Shown here: piece after piece, positions 35,074 to 49,198 of the stretch | Layout of the letters: the number at the start of each line of letters is the position of its first letter | How positions within the stretch are numbered: position 1 is the first letter of the stretch | DNA from: Shewanella surugensis | Lineage (GTDB): Bacteria > Pseudomonadota > Gammaproteobacteria > Enterobacterales > Shewanellaceae | Direction of reading: 5' to 3' | NCBI RefSeq assembly: GCF_023284005.1 | Contig: NZ_JAKIKS010000015.1 | Coordinates: 1-64,000, forward strand | DNA: 64,000 nt | Translations under genes and position numbers: made by a program | The notes under the pieces: generated by a model | What the model saw: only the letters and a program-made list of their open reading frames with translations | Told to the model about the DNA's origin: nothing | Database searches by the model: none

Positions 35074-37862
35074 CTTATGTCCGAAGATAGCTGTGATATC
35101 AATTGATCTGCTGCCGATTCTACCTTAGTTAGCTCATCAAGTAACTCAAGGATTTCAGGTTCAACGTCATCAAGGCTCTTGCTTTTTTTCAAGGCTGACT
35201 CAATTTCATGGCAAAGTTTTTGTGTTCTGGGGACGCCGCAATAGCAACTTGCGCCATGGAGCTTGTGAACATGACTGAGCATTGAGGGGCTGTCGCTTTT
35301 ATCAAGGGCCTGCTGGATATTATCCCGTGTTTCAGGTAATGAATCTAATAACATTTTCATCATGTCTAATGCTAAATCAGGCTTGTTATTTGCTTGCGAT
35401 AAACACAGATCCCAATTTAAGGTATTTTGGTCAAAATGCGTAAAAGTGGGGCGTTTCTTCCACTTTTGAATGATATCTTTAAGGGCTGACTCGTCGATGG
35501 GCTTCGGTAAGTAGTCATTCATGCCGCATGCATTAATGTGTTCTCTTTCTTCTGCAATAGCATGGGCGGTGACCGCAATAATAGGGGTATTGCGGTTAAG
35601 TGAATCTTGACGAATTTGTTTTGTGGCACTGAGTCCATCCGTGCCAGGCATTTGGATATCCATGAAAATGAGATCGAAACGACGTTGTTTGGCCAGCATA
35701 ACGGCTTTGTCGCCACTGTCGGTGACGGTGACATGGCTGACGACTTCTTTCAGTAAAGTATCAATTAATTTTAAATTTGCAGGATTATCATCGACGGCAA
35801 AGACACTCAATTTTTCTCGACTTAAGGGAGGGGTTACCATTGCTTGAGCAGGGAGATATTGCTGTGAATGACTATGTGGATAAATGAGGCTTTTTGCTAA
35901 ACTGCGTTCACTTAACGGTGCGGGTAGCATCTTGTCAACGTAAGGATGAAATTGTGATAAGGTTTCTTGCTGATCAAGGCCATGAGCGATCACTAATACA
36001 TAATCTGATTTGTCTTTAACTTGCTTAATCATATTTCGAGAAAGTTGGGGGGTTAACAAACCGATACTGCTTAACAGTGCATAATCAAAATGTCTATCAG
36101 TGTGTATTAATAAACTGCTTAATTCTTCTTGAGTGCGCACGTGACGAACCTGTAGTCCCCAAAGTTGTAAAAGTCTGTCTATGGCCGAATGGGATAAGTC
36201 TCTTGGTTCGAACAAGAGTAAACTCTTGTTTTTTAATTCTTGTATATTATACGGAATATTAATGGGGTATTGACTTTGTTGTAGGTTAAAAGTGAACCAA
36301 AACGTTGAGCCTGAATGAGGGGATGAATCACAGCCTATTTCGCCTCCCATCCGGTTTACGAGGCGTTTAGTAATAACCAATCCTAAACCAGTGCCCCCAA
36401 AACGGCGAGATATTGATGAGTCTGCCTGACCAAAAGCCTGAAATAGACAGGCTTGTTGATTGAGATCAATCCCAATGCCGGTATCACTGACCTCACATTT
36501 TAAACAGATCTGATGATCGATCAGTGTCGTGAGCTGAATTTTTAACAGAATGCTACCTTTATCAGTAAACTTAATGGCGTTACCGATTAAGTTGGTAATG
36601 ATTTGCCCAAACCGCATGGCATCCCCTGACACATCTTCGGGAATATTGGGATCAATGTCGATGACCAGCTCGAGATCTTTTTCATAGGCACTGTTGGCTA
36701 ATAAGATGATGGTTTCATCTATGGTTTCTCTTAATGAAAAAGGCATGTTTTCTAAGGCCATTTTTCCGGCTTCTAATTTAGAAAAATCGAGAATATCATT
36801 AATGATGCCTAATAAATTGGTTGCACTTCGTTCGATGGTGGTGATGTAGTCTTGTTGACTGGAATGTAGAGGGGTTTTAAGCAGTTGCTTAGCGAAACCG
36901 ATCACGCCATTTAATGGCGTGCGCAACTCATGAGACATGTTTGCCAAGAATTCTGACTTAATGCGGCTCGCCTCTTGAGCGCGTTTTTTCGCTAAATCTA
37001 ATTCTACATTTTGAATTTCAATTTGTTCTAATGTTTCCCTTAAATCCAACGTTGCTTGATCAATATTTTGCTGCATTTCTTCATGATATTCGGATAAGGA
37101 TCCCGCCATGGCGTTAATGCCGCGTTTGAGTAAATCTAGCTCACCGATTAAATTACCCGTTAAGCGAGTATCAAGTTTCCCTTCACGAATTTTAGCGACA
37201 ACCCTTACCATTTCTGTAATGGGCTGAGTGACGTTTTTAACCAATCTAAAAGTGAACAGAAGATTGAGCTGAACACCAATTAATACAATGATGAAGGCGG
37301 CAACAGCCGCCCGGTGTTGCTCTAATAAGGCATTTTCCTTATTGATCAGAATGGCGATATAACCTAATTTTTTTTCGTTATATTGCGGTTGCATCGAGTG
37401 ACTATTGTAAGACTGGATTAAATTATTTCGAGTTGAAAAAATAGGGCTGCGTAGGATTAAGCTATCGCCTAAATGCTCTATCTCGGTTTCTTTTAAGCGA
37501 TCGGTGGCTTGTTCAAAGCGCATGAATTCATGATTTTTATAATGATGTGAGGTGACTATTACCCGATTATCATTATCAAAAATAGCAATAAATTGTACCA
37601 AAGATGGCTTATTCAGTTGGGCTGAGGTAATGAGTCTTTTAGTGGTTTCAAAATCGTTATTTTCTAATCCAGCTTCGGCAGCAATGGCTAAAGGCTCGAT
37701 GATATTGCTCGCTTGTTCTGTGAGCGTTTCTTCAAGCTCATAGAATCGATTTATGGTAAAATAGCTTCCTAATAATATACCGACTAAAATTGTCGGCGCT
37801 AATGCCAGTACCAGAACCCAAGAGCGCAGGCTGTATTTGGCCATGTTATTGGCATTGTTCAT
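35070..37862 (-). CDS. barA: Hybrid sensor histidine kinase BarA
   Basis: A 930-residue membrane sensor. It has an N-terminal transmembrane helix, a periplasmic region, a second helix near 190-210, a HAMP segment, HisKA with SHELRTPLNGVIGF, an ATPase domain with GTGLGLVITKRL, a receiver with IFMDIQMPGTDGL and a C-terminal Hpt domain with HVHKLHGASCYCG. This is the tripartite phosphorelay of BarA, which signals through UvrY to the Csr small RNAs and so controls CsrA, encoded at 61235. A start at the in-frame ATG at 37844 (MAKYSLRSW) would fit E. coli BarA better. Confidence 0.94.
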   Translation of the reverse strand: MNNANNMAKYSLRSWVLVLALAPTILVGILLGSYFTINRFYELEETLTEQASNIIEPLAIAAEAGLENNDFETTKRLITSAQLNKPSLVQFIAIFDNDNRVIVTSHHYKNHEFMRFEQATDRLKETEIEHLGDSLILRSPIFSTRNNLIQSYNSHSMQPQYNEKKLGYIAILINKENALLEQHRAAVAAFIIVLIGVQLNLLFTFRLVKNVTQPITEMVRVVAKIREGKLDTRLTGNLIGELDLLKRGINAMAGSLSEYHEEMQQNIDQATLDLRETLEQIEIQNVELDLAKKRAQEASRIKSEFLANMSHELRTPLNGVIGFAKQLLKTPLHSSQQDYITTIERSATNLLGIINDILDFSKLEAGKMALENMPFSLRETIDETIILLANSAYEKDLELVIDIDPNIPEDVSGDAMRFGQIITNLIGNAIKFTDKGSILLKIQLTTLIDHQICLKCEVSDTGIGIDLNQQACLFQAFGQADSSISRRFGGTGLGLVITKRLVNRMGGEIGCDSSPHSGSTFWFTFNLQQSQYPINIPYNIQELKNKSLLLFEPRDLSHSAIDRLLQLWGLQVRHVRTQEELSSLLIHTDRHFDYALLSSIGLLTPQLSRNMIKQVKDKSDYVLVIAHGLDQQETLSQFHPYVDKMLPAPLSERSLAKSLIYPHSHSQQYLPAQAMVTPPLSREKLSVFAVDDNPANLKLIDTLLKEVVSHVTVTDSGDKAVMLAKQRRFDLIFMDIQMPGTDGLSATKQIRQDSLNRNTPIIAVTAHAIAEEREHINACGMNDYLPKPIDESALKDIIQKWKKRPTFTHFDQNTLNWDLCLSQANNKPDLALDMMKMLLDSLPETRDNIQQALDKSDSPSMLSHVHKLHGASCYCGVPRTQKLCHEIESALKKSKSLDDVEPEILELLDELTKVESAADQLISQLSSDIR

Positions 37863-37956
37863 TGAGTCGTAATTTACCGTAAGTTAGTGAAATTATTTCA
37901 TATATTGCCAGAAGTAGGGTCCTGTTGGCCAGTTTTTTATCAATTTAGAGGCCTAA

Positions 37957-39384
37957 ATGGCACAGTTTTTTAAAGCAACACCCAATAAAAAGAAGCAATT
38001 GTCGATCAAGCTTGCACTCGAGGTGAGTCAATTAGACCATCTCGGTGCTGGGATTGCTCATCATCAAGGTAAGATTGTTTTTATCCCTGAGGCCTTGCCG
38101 GGTGAGAGTGTGACGGTGCAATTAACAGAGCAAAAAAAGAATTTTTCTCGAGCTAAGCTGATTAAAATTAATCAAGTATCGACTCAACGTGTTGCGCCAC
38201 GTTGTGAGCATTATCAGCATTGTGGTGGCTGTGATTTACAACATTTAGCGATGAGCGAGCAAAGAGCGCATAAAGAACATGCTTTAGTGGATTTGTTAAC
38301 GCGATTTACTGGTTCTCGTGTGTGTCATCCGCAAATGAAGGGAATGACGCATAAAGAGCCAAAGCTTAATAAAGGAGCGAAAGCATCGATGAGTAAAGTG
38401 GACCTGTCTGCTTTACCTGAGGGCTTGTTAGCGGCATCGTTACTCGATGAAGATTGGCATTACCGACGTCGTGCACGCTTAGCGACGGGGTATGATTCCA
38501 AAACGAAACACGTCAGCTTAGGATTTAGGGCCAATAGCAGTAGTCAAGTGGTTGAAATTCAATCGTGCTTAGTGTTGGCTAAAGCCTTATCGATTTTAAT
38601 TCCTTTATTTGCTAAGTTATTTAACCAGCTAAATGCCAAAAAATCACTCGGTCACCTTGAGTTGACTGAAGCAGATAATGGTGTTTTTGCGGTTATTCGG
38701 ATCACTACCGTGTTATCTGATAAAGATAAGCTGAAGCTCATCACCTTTGGCGAAGCACAAAACATTAGTCTCTTATTGCTTGATAATGAAGGAATATGTG
38801 AATCATTAACAGGACGCTCTGCGCCTTTTTATGCTTTAAATGAGGATAAACTGCACTTTTCTGCTGGTAATTTTATACAAGTGAATCGAACGGTTAATCA
38901 GGCTATGGTTTCTCAGGCGATTGATTGGCTTGCACCAAAGACTGGTGAGCGTGTATTGGATTTGTTTTGTGGTGTCGGTAATTTTAGCCTGCCATTGGCT
39001 CGGTCTGGGGCTGAAGTGATAGGGGTGGAAGGCGTGCCTGAAATGGTTAAACAAGCCCAGATAAATGCACAACACAATGGCTTAGAAAATGTGTCTTTTT
39101 ATCATGCCGATTTAAGCAGTGATTTATCCAAAGAGCCTTGGCTGGGCAAAGTGGATAAAATATTGTTAGATCCTGCTAGAGCAGGTGCTTATGAAAGTCT
39201 TAAGTGGCTAAAAAAATTGCAACCCCGTGCACTGGTTTATGTGTCTTGTAACCCCGCAAGTTTAGCAAGAGACAGTGAACTGATTTTACAGCAAGGTTAC
39301 CAATTAAAAAAAATGGGTATGGTTGATATGTTTCCACAAACACATCACCTTGAGTCTATGGCTCTATTTGAATTGAAATGCTGA
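37957..39384 (+). CDS. rlmD: 23S rRNA (uracil-1939-C5) methyltransferase RlmD
   Basis: A 475-residue enzyme with an N-terminal TRAM domain, an iron-sulfur cluster site ([15 protein letters not shown]), a SAM motif ([16 protein letters not shown]) and the catalytic [11 protein letters not shown]. It ends in [15 protein letters not shown], typical of the family. It is about 40 residues longer than E. coli RlmD (433); the extra is a Lys/Met-rich stretch near residues 128-155, after the cluster-binding domain. It is divergent from barA and precedes relA, the usual order. Confidence 0.95.
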   Translation: MAQFFKATPNKKKQLSIKLALEVSQLDHLGAGIAHHQGKIVFIPEALPGESVTVQLTEQKKNFSRAKLIKINQVSTQRVAPRCEHYQHCGGCDLQHLAMSEQRAHKEHALVDLLTRFTGSRVCHPQMKGMTHKEPKLNKGAKASMSKVDLSALPEGLLAASLLDEDWHYRRRARLATGYDSKTKHVSLGFRANSSSQVVEIQSCLVLAKALSILIPLFAKLFNQLNAKKSLGHLELTEADNGVFAVIRITTVLSDKDKLKLITFGEAQNISLLLLDNEGICESLTGRSAPFYALNEDKLHFSAGNFIQVNRTVNQAMVSQAIDWLAPKTGERVLDLFCGVGNFSLPLARSGAEVIGVEGVPEMVKQAQINAQHNGLENVSFYHADLSSDLSKEPWLGKVDKILLDPARAGAYESLKWLKKLQPRALVYVSCNPASLARDSELILQQGYQLKKMGMVDMFPQTHHLESMALFELKC

Positions 39385-39509
39385 TAATACATAGAATGTT
39401 CAGCTCCCATTTATTGACAATGTAGAGTGAATTTTGAAGATAAACGGCCTCTAGGAAATACCCCTAGGCAATAATGTTATTTTTTGAGCACAATAAAGGG
39501 ATCTCATCG

Positions 39510-41717
39510 ATGGTATCTGTTCGTGAAGCACATTTTAGCGATCCGCATTTTCAACTTGAAGAGTGGGTGAATCGTTATATCAGTGATAGCGATGAAGCGC
39601 AAATGTTACTCACTTTGCTCATCAACGTTGAGCAGTTACTGGCAAAGAAAAGTCAACAGGCTGGTGATGTTCTCAAGCGTAGCCGCGAAATGATTGAAAT
39701 TCTAGCCCCGCTTAATATGGATATTGAGACGTTACAGGCGGCCATTATATTTGTGGCATTTGATGCAGGTTTAGTTGAAAAGTCCGATCTTGAAGATGAG
39801 TTTGGGGTGTCTCTTGCCAATCTGGTGAGCAGCGTTGAAATAATGAATGCTATTGGTGCATTAAAAATAACAGAGCAATCACGCGGTAATGCGCCTCAAA
39901 TTGATAATATTCGGCGTATGTTGCTGGCCATGGTGGAAGATGTCCGAGCCGTGGTGATCAAATTGGCCGAACGAATTTGCTTACTGCGGGAAATCAAAAC
40001 GGCGGATGAAGAGACTCGAGTGTTAATTGCGCGAGAAATTGCCGATATTTATGCGCCACTGGCAAATAGGCTAGGAATTGGGCAACTCAAGTGGGAATTA
40101 GAAGATATCTCATTTCGTTATTTGCATCCACAGATCTATAAAGATATCGCTAAACAACTCGATGGAAAACGCTTAGACAGAGAAACCTTTATTGAGGACT
40201 TTGTTAGTCAGTTACAAGTGCGGCTCGATAGCGATCATATTCGCGCGAAAGTGTATGGTCGCCCTAAGCATATCTATAGCATTTGGAAAAAAATGCAAGG
40301 CAAGCAACTTAAGTTCGATGAGTTGTTTGATGTACGCGCGGTGCGTATTGTCACCGATAGACTGCAAGATTGTTATGCCGCTTTAGGGGTGGTGCACACC
40401 TTATGGCACCATATCCCTAAAGAATTTGATGATTATGTGGCGAATCCAAAACCCAATGGTTATCAATCCATTCATACCATCGTTGTGGGGCCTGAAGGTA
40501 AAACGGTTGAAATACAAATTCGAACTGAGCAAATGCATGAAGATGCTGAACTTGGGGTTGCGGCGCATTGGAAATATAAAGAAGGCGCTAATACGAGTAA
40601 ACAAAGTGGTTATGAGCAAAAAATCAACTGGCTGCGTAAAATTTTGCAATGGCAAGAAGATGTCGCAGAAAGCGGCAATTTAGTGGAAGAAGTCCGTAGC
40701 CAAGTTTTCGAAGATAGGGTCTATGTCTTTACCCCAAGTGGTGAAGTGATTGATTTGCCTCAAGGGGCGACGGTGCTGGATTTTGCTTATTATATCCATT
40801 CTCAAGTGGGCCATAAATGTATAGGGGCTAAAGTGGATGGCCGTATTGTGCCTTTTACTTATCAAGTTGAAACCGGTCAGCGCATAGACATTATCACCTC
40901 AAATCAGCCCAATCCCAAACGAGATTGGTTAAACCCTAATTTGGGGTATATTCGCACTTCTCGTACTCGTTCTAAAATTCAGCATTGGTTTAAGCAGCAA
41001 GATAGAGATAAAAATATTAGTGCTGGGCGAGAAATGTTAGAGACAGAATTGGCGCGGATTAATTTAAAAATTAAAGATGCGCAATCAGCCGTAGAGCGTT
41101 TCAATATGGTGGGAATGGATGATTTACTCGCTGGTATCGGTGGCGGTGATGTGCGTCTTAATCAAGTGGTTAATCATGTTCAAAGCCAACTAAAGCCTCA
41201 AGAGCTGTCTGATGAAGACGTGGTTGAAGAACTCGTTAAAAAGAGTATCAATAAGCCGAGTGCTAAAGGAAAAGGCCAAGTTGAAGTGAATGGCGTCGGT
41301 AACTTAATGAGCCATATTGCAGGTTGCTGTCAACCGGTACCTGGAGATGAAATCTTTGGTTTCATCACCAAAGGACGGGGTATTTCGGTTCATCGTTCTG
41401 ACTGTGAACAGTTAAAAGAATTGATGAAAGAACAGCCTGAGCGTGGCGTCGATGTGGTGTGGGGGGAGAATTATGCGGGCGGCTATAAAATCAGCTTGAA
41501 AGTGATTGCTAATGACCGATCTGGGCTACTTCGTGATTTAACTTCAGTATTAGCAGCCGAGAAATCTAATGTATTATCAATGAGCTCATCATCCGATGTG
41601 AAAACACAAACCGCCGTTATTGAACTGCAACTGGAGCTTTATAATCTGGATGCATTATCGAGAGTGATTGCAAAATTGAGTCTAGTGGAAGGGGTGAGTG
41701 AGGCCCGAAGATTGTGA
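39510..41717 (+). CDS. relA: GTP pyrophosphokinase RelA
   Basis: A 735-residue (p)ppGpp synthetase. It has an N-terminal HD-type domain that lacks the catalytic HD pair (pseudo-hydrolase), a synthetase domain with RPKHIYSIWKKM and NPKPNGYQSIHT, a TGS domain (YVFTPSGEVIDLPQGATVLDFAY), a zinc-finger-like segment with HIAGCCQPVPGD and a C-terminal ACT domain. It responds to uncharged tRNA on ribosomes. The ATG at 39510 (MVSVREAHF) follows AAAGGG; an upstream ATG at 39474 gives a non-conserved extension. Confidence 0.96.
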   Translation: MVSVREAHFSDPHFQLEEWVNRYISDSDEAQMLLTLLINVEQLLAKKSQQAGDVLKRSREMIEILAPLNMDIETLQAAIIFVAFDAGLVEKSDLEDEFGVSLANLVSSVEIMNAIGALKITEQSRGNAPQIDNIRRMLLAMVEDVRAVVIKLAERICLLREIKTADEETRVLIAREIADIYAPLANRLGIGQLKWELEDISFRYLHPQIYKDIAKQLDGKRLDRETFIEDFVSQLQVRLDSDHIRAKVYGRPKHIYSIWKKMQGKQLKFDELFDVRAVRIVTDRLQDCYAALGVVHTLWHHIPKEFDDYVANPKPNGYQSIHTIVVGPEGKTVEIQIRTEQMHEDAELGVAAHWKYKEGANTSKQSGYEQKINWLRKILQWQEDVAESGNLVEEVRSQVFEDRVYVFTPSGEVIDLPQGATVLDFAYYIHSQVGHKCIGAKVDGRIVPFTYQVETGQRIDIITSNQPNPKRDWLNPNLGYIRTSRTRSKIQHWFKQQDRDKNISAGREMLETELARINLKIKDAQSAVERFNMVGMDDLLAGIGGGDVRLNQVVNHVQSQLKPQELSDEDVVEELVKKSINKPSAKGKGQVEVNGVGNLMSHIAGCCQPVPGDEIFGFITKGRGISVHRSDCEQLKELMKEQPERGVDVVWGENYAGGYKISLKVIANDRSGLLRDLTSVLAAEKSNVLSMSSSSDVKTQTAVIELQLELYNLDALSRVIAKLSLVEGVSEARRL

Positions 41718-41737
41718 TGTTGAGTGAGGAGACAGAG

Positions 41738-42535
41738 ATGAACAATGAGCACAATATTCAGCCGCTACTCGATATTATGGCGAAGCTAAGGGATCCTGAG
41801 ACGGGGTGTTCATGGGATCTTGCCCAACAATTTGACACCATCGTGCCGTTTACGATTGAAGAGGCCTATGAAGTTGCCGATACCATCGAGCGAATGGCTT
41901 TAGATGAATTGCCCAATGAGCTGGGGGATCTGTTATTTCAAGTGGTATTTTATTGTCAGCTTGGGAAAGAGCAAGGGCTATTCGATTTTGGTGTAGTGGT
42001 CAATAAAATTTGTGACAAGCTTATCCATCGCCACCCTCATGTTTTTGGTGATAAAGAGATCCAGAGCAGTGCTGAAATCAAACAGAGTTGGGAGTCTTTA
42101 AAAGCCAAAGAACGTGCGCAGAGGCAATTGCATTCTGCTGTAGATGATATTCCATTGACCTTACCCGCCCTGACTCGTTCAGTTAAAATACAAAAGCGGG
42201 TGGCCCAAGTGGGATTTGATTGGGATACACTGGCGCCTGTGGTGGCAAAAGTTCACGAAGAGATAGAAGAAGTCCTTGATGAAGTCAATCAGTCCATTAT
42301 CGAACAAGAAAAAGTGGCAGACGAAATGGGTGACTTGTTATTCGCTGTGGTCAATATGGCCAGACACTTAAAGGTGGATCCTGAACAGGCATTAAGGCAG
42401 GCTAATCGTAAGTTTGAAAGACGCTTTAGAGGGGTAGAAGCTAAAGTGGTGGCGTCAGGAAGTCTCATGACGGAGCAAACGTTATCAGAACTTGATGCCT
42501 ATTGGGACGCGGTTAAACAAGAAGAAAAAGTGTAA
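41738..42535 (+). CDS. mazG: Nucleoside triphosphate pyrophosphohydrolase MazG
   Basis: Two MazG domains in tandem, each with the metal-binding EExxE...D pattern (TIEEAYEVADTIE...NELGDLLFQ and EEIEEVLDEV...DEMGDLLFAV). The start LLDIMAKLRDPETGCSWD is typical. It hydrolyses NTPs and may lower ppGpp levels under starvation, in keeping with its place after relA. The ATG at 41738 follows AGGAGA by five bases; upstream ATGs overlapping relA are less likely. Confidence 0.95.
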   Translation: MNNEHNIQPLLDIMAKLRDPETGCSWDLAQQFDTIVPFTIEEAYEVADTIERMALDELPNELGDLLFQVVFYCQLGKEQGLFDFGVVVNKICDKLIHRHPHVFGDKEIQSSAEIKQSWESLKAKERAQRQLHSAVDDIPLTLPALTRSVKIQKRVAQVGFDWDTLAPVVAKVHEEIEEVLDEVNQSIIEQEKVADEMGDLLFAVVNMARHLKVDPEQALRQANRKFERRFRGVEAKVVASGSLMTEQTLSELDAYWDAVKQEEKV

Positions 42536-42591
42536 CAGAGGTATTAAGTTGCATAAAAATCAAAATATCCTGATTTAAAGTGAATTCCCAT

Positions 42592-44320
<1,729 letters not shown>

Positions 44321-44333
44321 ATCACTCATTAAG

Positions 44334-44372
44334 AAGGCCAGATCCCATTAAAAGGAGCTGGCCTTTATTTTT
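44334..44372 (+). terminator. pyrG terminator
   Basis: AAGGCCAG at 44334-44341 pairs with CTGGCCTT at 44358-44365, followed by a T-rich tail. It separates pyrG from eno. Confidence 0.8.
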
Positions 44373-44403
44373 ATGTTGCAAACAATTTTATTTTAAAACT
44401 TAA

Positions 44404-45711
<1,308 letters not shown>

Positions 45712-45725
45712 TTTCATAAAACTTT

Positions 45726-45754
45726 TAAAAGGCCGCCACTAGGTGGCCTTTTTT
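45726..45754 (+). terminator. eno terminator
   Basis: AAAAGGCC(G)CC and GG(T)GGCCTTTT form a strong stem around an ACTA loop, followed by Ts. Confidence 0.85.
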
Positions 45755-45800
45755 GTTGTATTATCTCACTATTCTTAGGCTGAGTTCTGTTTAAATCATC

Positions 45801-46076
45801 ATGAAACGCTTATGCTTTGTTTTAACACTATTATTGCTTATTCTCCAATACCGACTTTGGTTTGGTGGAAACAGTTTGTCTGAATCTTATCAATTGCAAG
45901 ATCAGATCCAAGCACAGCAGGACAGTAACGCCAAATTGATCGCGCGTAATCAAATATTAAGGGAAGAGATTAATGATTTACGCAGTGGTACAGAAGCGAT
46001 TGAAGAGCGAGCACGTAATGAATTGGGTATGGTCAAAAAAGGAGAGACTTTTTATCGCGTGGTTGAAAGTGAATAG
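45801..46076 (+). CDS. ftsB: Cell division protein FtsB
   Basis: A 91-residue single-pass inner-membrane protein with an N-terminal membrane helix (CFVLTLLLLILQYRLWFGG) and then a coiled coil (QLQDQIQAQQDSNAKLIARN). RARNELGMVKKGE near the end is the conserved FtsB motif. It joins FtsL and FtsQ in the divisome. Its position between eno and ispD is conserved. Confidence 0.94.
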   Translation: MKRLCFVLTLLLLILQYRLWFGGNSLSESYQLQDQIQAQQDSNAKLIARNQILREEINDLRSGTEAIEERARNELGMVKKGETFYRVVESE

Positions 46077-46108
46077 TGTTTTTTTTCAAAATGAAGTAGA
46101 AGGTGGAC

Positions 46109-46804
46109 ATGGGTATTCAAAGTGAGGCTGTCATCGCTGTTGTTCCGGCTGCTGGGATTGGCCGTCGTATGGGGGCTCAAATACCGAAGCAATATTTAAT
46201 GTTAAATGAGCAAAGTATCTTGGCGCATACGCTAGACTGTTTATTATCTCACCCTCAGATCTGTCAAGTTGTCGTGGCGTTACATCCAGACGATAACTAT
46301 TTTCATACCTTGCCTCAGTCTCAACATCCTCAATTATGCCAAGTAGTCGGTGGGGGCGAACGAGCCGATTCGGTATTAGCCGCTTTACATGAGGTGGATG
46401 AAGGCGCTTGGGTATTAGTACATGATGCTGCGAGACCTTGTTTGAGCCATGATGATATTGATAAATTATTGCTTGCAAGGCAGCAATTCCCGCAAGGGGT
46501 GATTTTAGGCTCACCAGTGAGAGATACGATGAAGCGGAGTACTGGGAGGCAGCAGATCTGTGAAACTGTTTCTCGTGATCATTTGTGGCACGCATTAACA
46601 CCTCAGTGTTTCAGGGCGGGGAGTTTAAAGCGTAATATCACCTTAGCTTTATCTCAGAAAATTGCCATTACCGATGACGCTTCTGCAATGGAATGGGCTG
46701 GGACTTCACCTGGGATCATTGAGGGACGAGCGGATAATATTAAAGTCACTCATCCTAATGATTTAGCTTTGGCATCATTGTTTTTAGATAACTTATTGAA
46801 ATAA
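46109..46804 (+). CDS. ispD: 2-C-methyl-D-erythritol 4-phosphate cytidylyltransferase
   Basis: A nucleotidyltransferase with VVPAAGIGRRMG (CTP binding), PKQYLML and VLVHDAARPCL. It catalyses the third step of the MEP isoprenoid pathway. I chose the ATG at 46109, five bases after AAGG; an in-frame GTG at 46103 is part of the ribosome site. ispF, which acts two steps later, follows downstream. Confidence 0.96.
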   Translation: MGIQSEAVIAVVPAAGIGRRMGAQIPKQYLMLNEQSILAHTLDCLLSHPQICQVVVALHPDDNYFHTLPQSQHPQLCQVVGGGERADSVLAALHEVDEGAWVLVHDAARPCLSHDDIDKLLLARQQFPQGVILGSPVRDTMKRSTGRQQICETVSRDHLWHALTPQCFRAGSLKRNITLALSQKIAITDDASAMEWAGTSPGIIEGRADNIKVTHPNDLALASLFLDNLLK

Positions 46805-46889
46805 GTTATTCGGATAACGTTTTTAGATAGCGTATTAGGATAGTATCGCGTCACTAATCGACACTGCATGTAACCTTGGTGGATAGAAA

Positions 46890-47375
46890 GTGAATATAAA
46901 AATTGGACATGGATTTGATGTGCATAAATTTGGCGGTGATACCCCTTTAATACTGGGTGGCGTTAATGTGCCTTATGAGACAGGCTTAATAGCCCATTCT
47001 GATGGTGATGTTGTGTTGCATGCTATTACTGATGCCATTTTAGGCGCGATGGCCATGGGAGATATCGGTAAACATTTTCCGGATACCGATGCCGAATTTA
47101 AAGGTGCGGATAGTCGTATGCTGCTTAAGCATTGTTATGCACTTGCCGTAGAAAAAGGTTACTTCTTAGGTAATCTTGATGTCACTATTATCGCTCAAGC
47201 CCCCAAAATGTTGCCTTATATCGATGCGATGAGACATGTGTTGGCAACAGATTTGGACACTGAGTTGTCTAATATTAATGTAAAGGCAACAACAACGGAA
47301 AAATTGGGCTTTACGGGACGAAAAGAAGGTATTGCGGTTGAAGCTGTGGTATTGATGAGTACAAACAAGAGATAA
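46890..47375 (+). CDS. ispF: 2-C-methyl-D-erythritol 2,4-cyclodiphosphate synthase
   Basis: A 161-residue trimeric enzyme with [10 protein letters not shown] (metal ligands D and H), [22 protein letters not shown] and [15 protein letters not shown]. The start codon is GTG, preceded by a GGATAG-type ribosome site. It closes the cyclic diphosphate in the MEP pathway. Confidence 0.96.
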   Translation: MNIKIGHGFDVHKFGGDTPLILGGVNVPYETGLIAHSDGDVVLHAITDAILGAMAMGDIGKHFPDTDAEFKGADSRMLLKHCYALAVEKGYFLGNLDVTIIAQAPKMLPYIDAMRHVLATDLDTELSNINVKATTTEKLGFTGRKEGIAVEAVVLMSTNKR

Positions 47376-47385
47376 AATTAACTTC

Positions 47386-48450
47386 ATGAGTGAATTACAT
47401 TATTTATATGGTAAACCGGTATCTCGAGCTGATTTGAGAACCCAAAATAGCGACTTTATGGTACAGGAGATTTTACCTTTTGTGCCAACAGGTGAAGGCG
47501 AACATCATTTATTGCATATTCGTAAAAATGGATTAAATACCGCAGATGTGGCAAAGATTCTGTCTGGTTTTGCCCATGTTCATCCAAAAGAGGTGACTTA
47601 CGCAGGCCAAAAAGATAAGCATGCGATTACTGAACAATGGTTTGGGGTGCGTATTCCTGGTAAAGAAACACCCGACTGGGCGAGTCTTGATAATGACCAA
47701 TTAACAATATTGTCATCGAGTCGTCACGGTAAAAAGTTAAGAGTAGGTGCACTGGCCGGTAATCGTTTTACGTTGACGCTGCGCAATATTACCGATATGG
47801 ATGATGTGTTATCGCGTTTGACTCAAATTAAAGAAACGGGTGTGCCGAACTATTTTGGTGAGCAACGTTTTGGTCACGACGGTAAAAACCTCATATTTGG
47901 TAGACAAATGTTTGCTGGCCGTAAGGTGAAAGATCGTAATAAGCGTGGCATGTACCTTTCGGCGGTGCGCTCATATTTATTTAATTTAGTCGTATCGGCT
48001 CGCTTGGCTGAGTATGGCTTAACCCCGTTAAAAGGGGATAGTGTGATGCTTGCAGGCAGTAAAAGTTATTTTGTTGCAGAAGAATGGGATTTGAGTCTAC
48101 AAAATCGCTTGGCAGAGAAAGACATTCAATTGTCTGCGCCTTTGTGGGGCCGAGGGCTGCCTCTTGCTCAAACGGATGCGGCGGCTTTTGAGGCGAGTGT
48201 GCTATCGAGCCTAGAAGATGACCGTGACGGTTTAGAACATGCTGGATTGAATCAAGAAAGGCGAATGATGCTGCTTGAGCCTCAACATATCAGTCATGAA
48301 ATTAACGATGATGTGTTGGTGTTAAAATTTGCCCTTCCAGCAGGGTGCTTTGCGACGTCTGTATTAAGAGAACTCTTTCTTTATGAAGATGTAATGGAAA
48401 AGCAGCGACGCGAACGTTATGCTGAGCAGCCTATTTCAGGGCAGTCATGA
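47386..48450 (+). CDS. truD: tRNA pseudouridine-13 synthase TruD
   Basis: A 354-residue TruD-family protein with the catalytic Asp in [16 protein letters not shown] and the later motifs [17 protein letters not shown] and [16 protein letters not shown]. It modifies U13 of tRNA-Glu. It starts ten bases after ispF, and its stop lies just before the surE start. Confidence 0.96.
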   Translation: MSELHYLYGKPVSRADLRTQNSDFMVQEILPFVPTGEGEHHLLHIRKNGLNTADVAKILSGFAHVHPKEVTYAGQKDKHAITEQWFGVRIPGKETPDWASLDNDQLTILSSSRHGKKLRVGALAGNRFTLTLRNITDMDDVLSRLTQIKETGVPNYFGEQRFGHDGKNLIFGRQMFAGRKVKDRNKRGMYLSAVRSYLFNLVVSARLAEYGLTPLKGDSVMLAGSKSYFVAEEWDLSLQNRLAEKDIQLSAPLWGRGLPLAQTDAAAFEASVLSSLEDDRDGLEHAGLNQERRMMLLEPQHISHEINDDVLVLKFALPAGCFATSVLRELFLYEDVMEKQRRERYAEQPISGQS

Positions 48451-48451
48451 T

Positions 48452-49198
48452 ATGAAAATTCTTGTGAGTAATGATGATGGTGTACATGCTGAAGGGATTG
48501 AAGCATTAACGGCTTCTTTGTCACGTTTAGCACAAGTTATGACTGTCGGGCCCGATCGAAACTGCTCTGGTGCGAGTAATTCGCTGACACTCATCAACCC
48601 GCTACGGATCCAAACATTGGATAATGGCTTTATCTCTGTCAATGGAACACCGACAGACTGTGTGCATTTAGCCATTAGAGAGCTCTATACTAATGAACCT
48701 GATATGGTGGTTGCAGGTATTAATGCGGGTGAAAACATGGGGGATGATACTCTCTATTCGGGTACGGTTGCTGCTGCAATGGAGGGGCGGTTTTTAGGAT
48801 TACCGGCTATTGCCATTTCACTTGTTGGGTCTGAATTAAAACATTATGACACGGCCGCAGAGTTTGCTTATCGTATAGTCAAAGCATTGAGAGAGCGGCC
48901 CATAGCGCAAGATCAAATTTTAAATATTAATGTGCCCGACCTTCCTATTGAGTTTATTAAAGGAATGAAGGTCACTCGATTAGGTGCAAGGCATCGAGCT
49001 GAAGGCATGGTAAAAACAACAGATCCTGCCGGTCGAGATATTTATTGGTTGGGGCCTCAAGGAGAAGAGTTAGATGCGACAGAAGGGACAGATTTTGATG
49101 CTATTGAGCAGGGTTATGTCTCTATTACCCCTCTCACTGTCGATCTGACTGCATTTTCACAATTATCAAAATTGGAACAATGGATAACACAAGTATGA
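48452..49198 (+). CDS. surE: 5'/3'-nucleotidase SurE
   Basis: A 248-residue survival protein with the metal site [14 protein letters not shown], the [13 protein letters not shown] loop and [21 protein letters not shown]. It dephosphorylates nucleoside monophosphates. I chose the ATG at 48452 ([10 protein letters not shown]) to match the family start. It overlaps pcm by four bases (ATGA), as in many gammaproteobacteria. Confidence 0.96.
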   Translation: MKILVSNDDGVHAEGIEALTASLSRLAQVMTVGPDRNCSGASNSLTLINPLRIQTLDNGFISVNGTPTDCVHLAIRELYTNEPDMVVAGINAGENMGDDTLYSGTVAAAMEGRFLGLPAIAISLVGSELKHYDTAAEFAYRIVKALRERPIAQDQILNINVPDLPIEFIKGMKVTRLGARHRAEGMVKTTDPAGRDIYWLGPQGEELDATEGTDFDAIEQGYVSITPLTVDLTAFSQLSKLEQWITQV

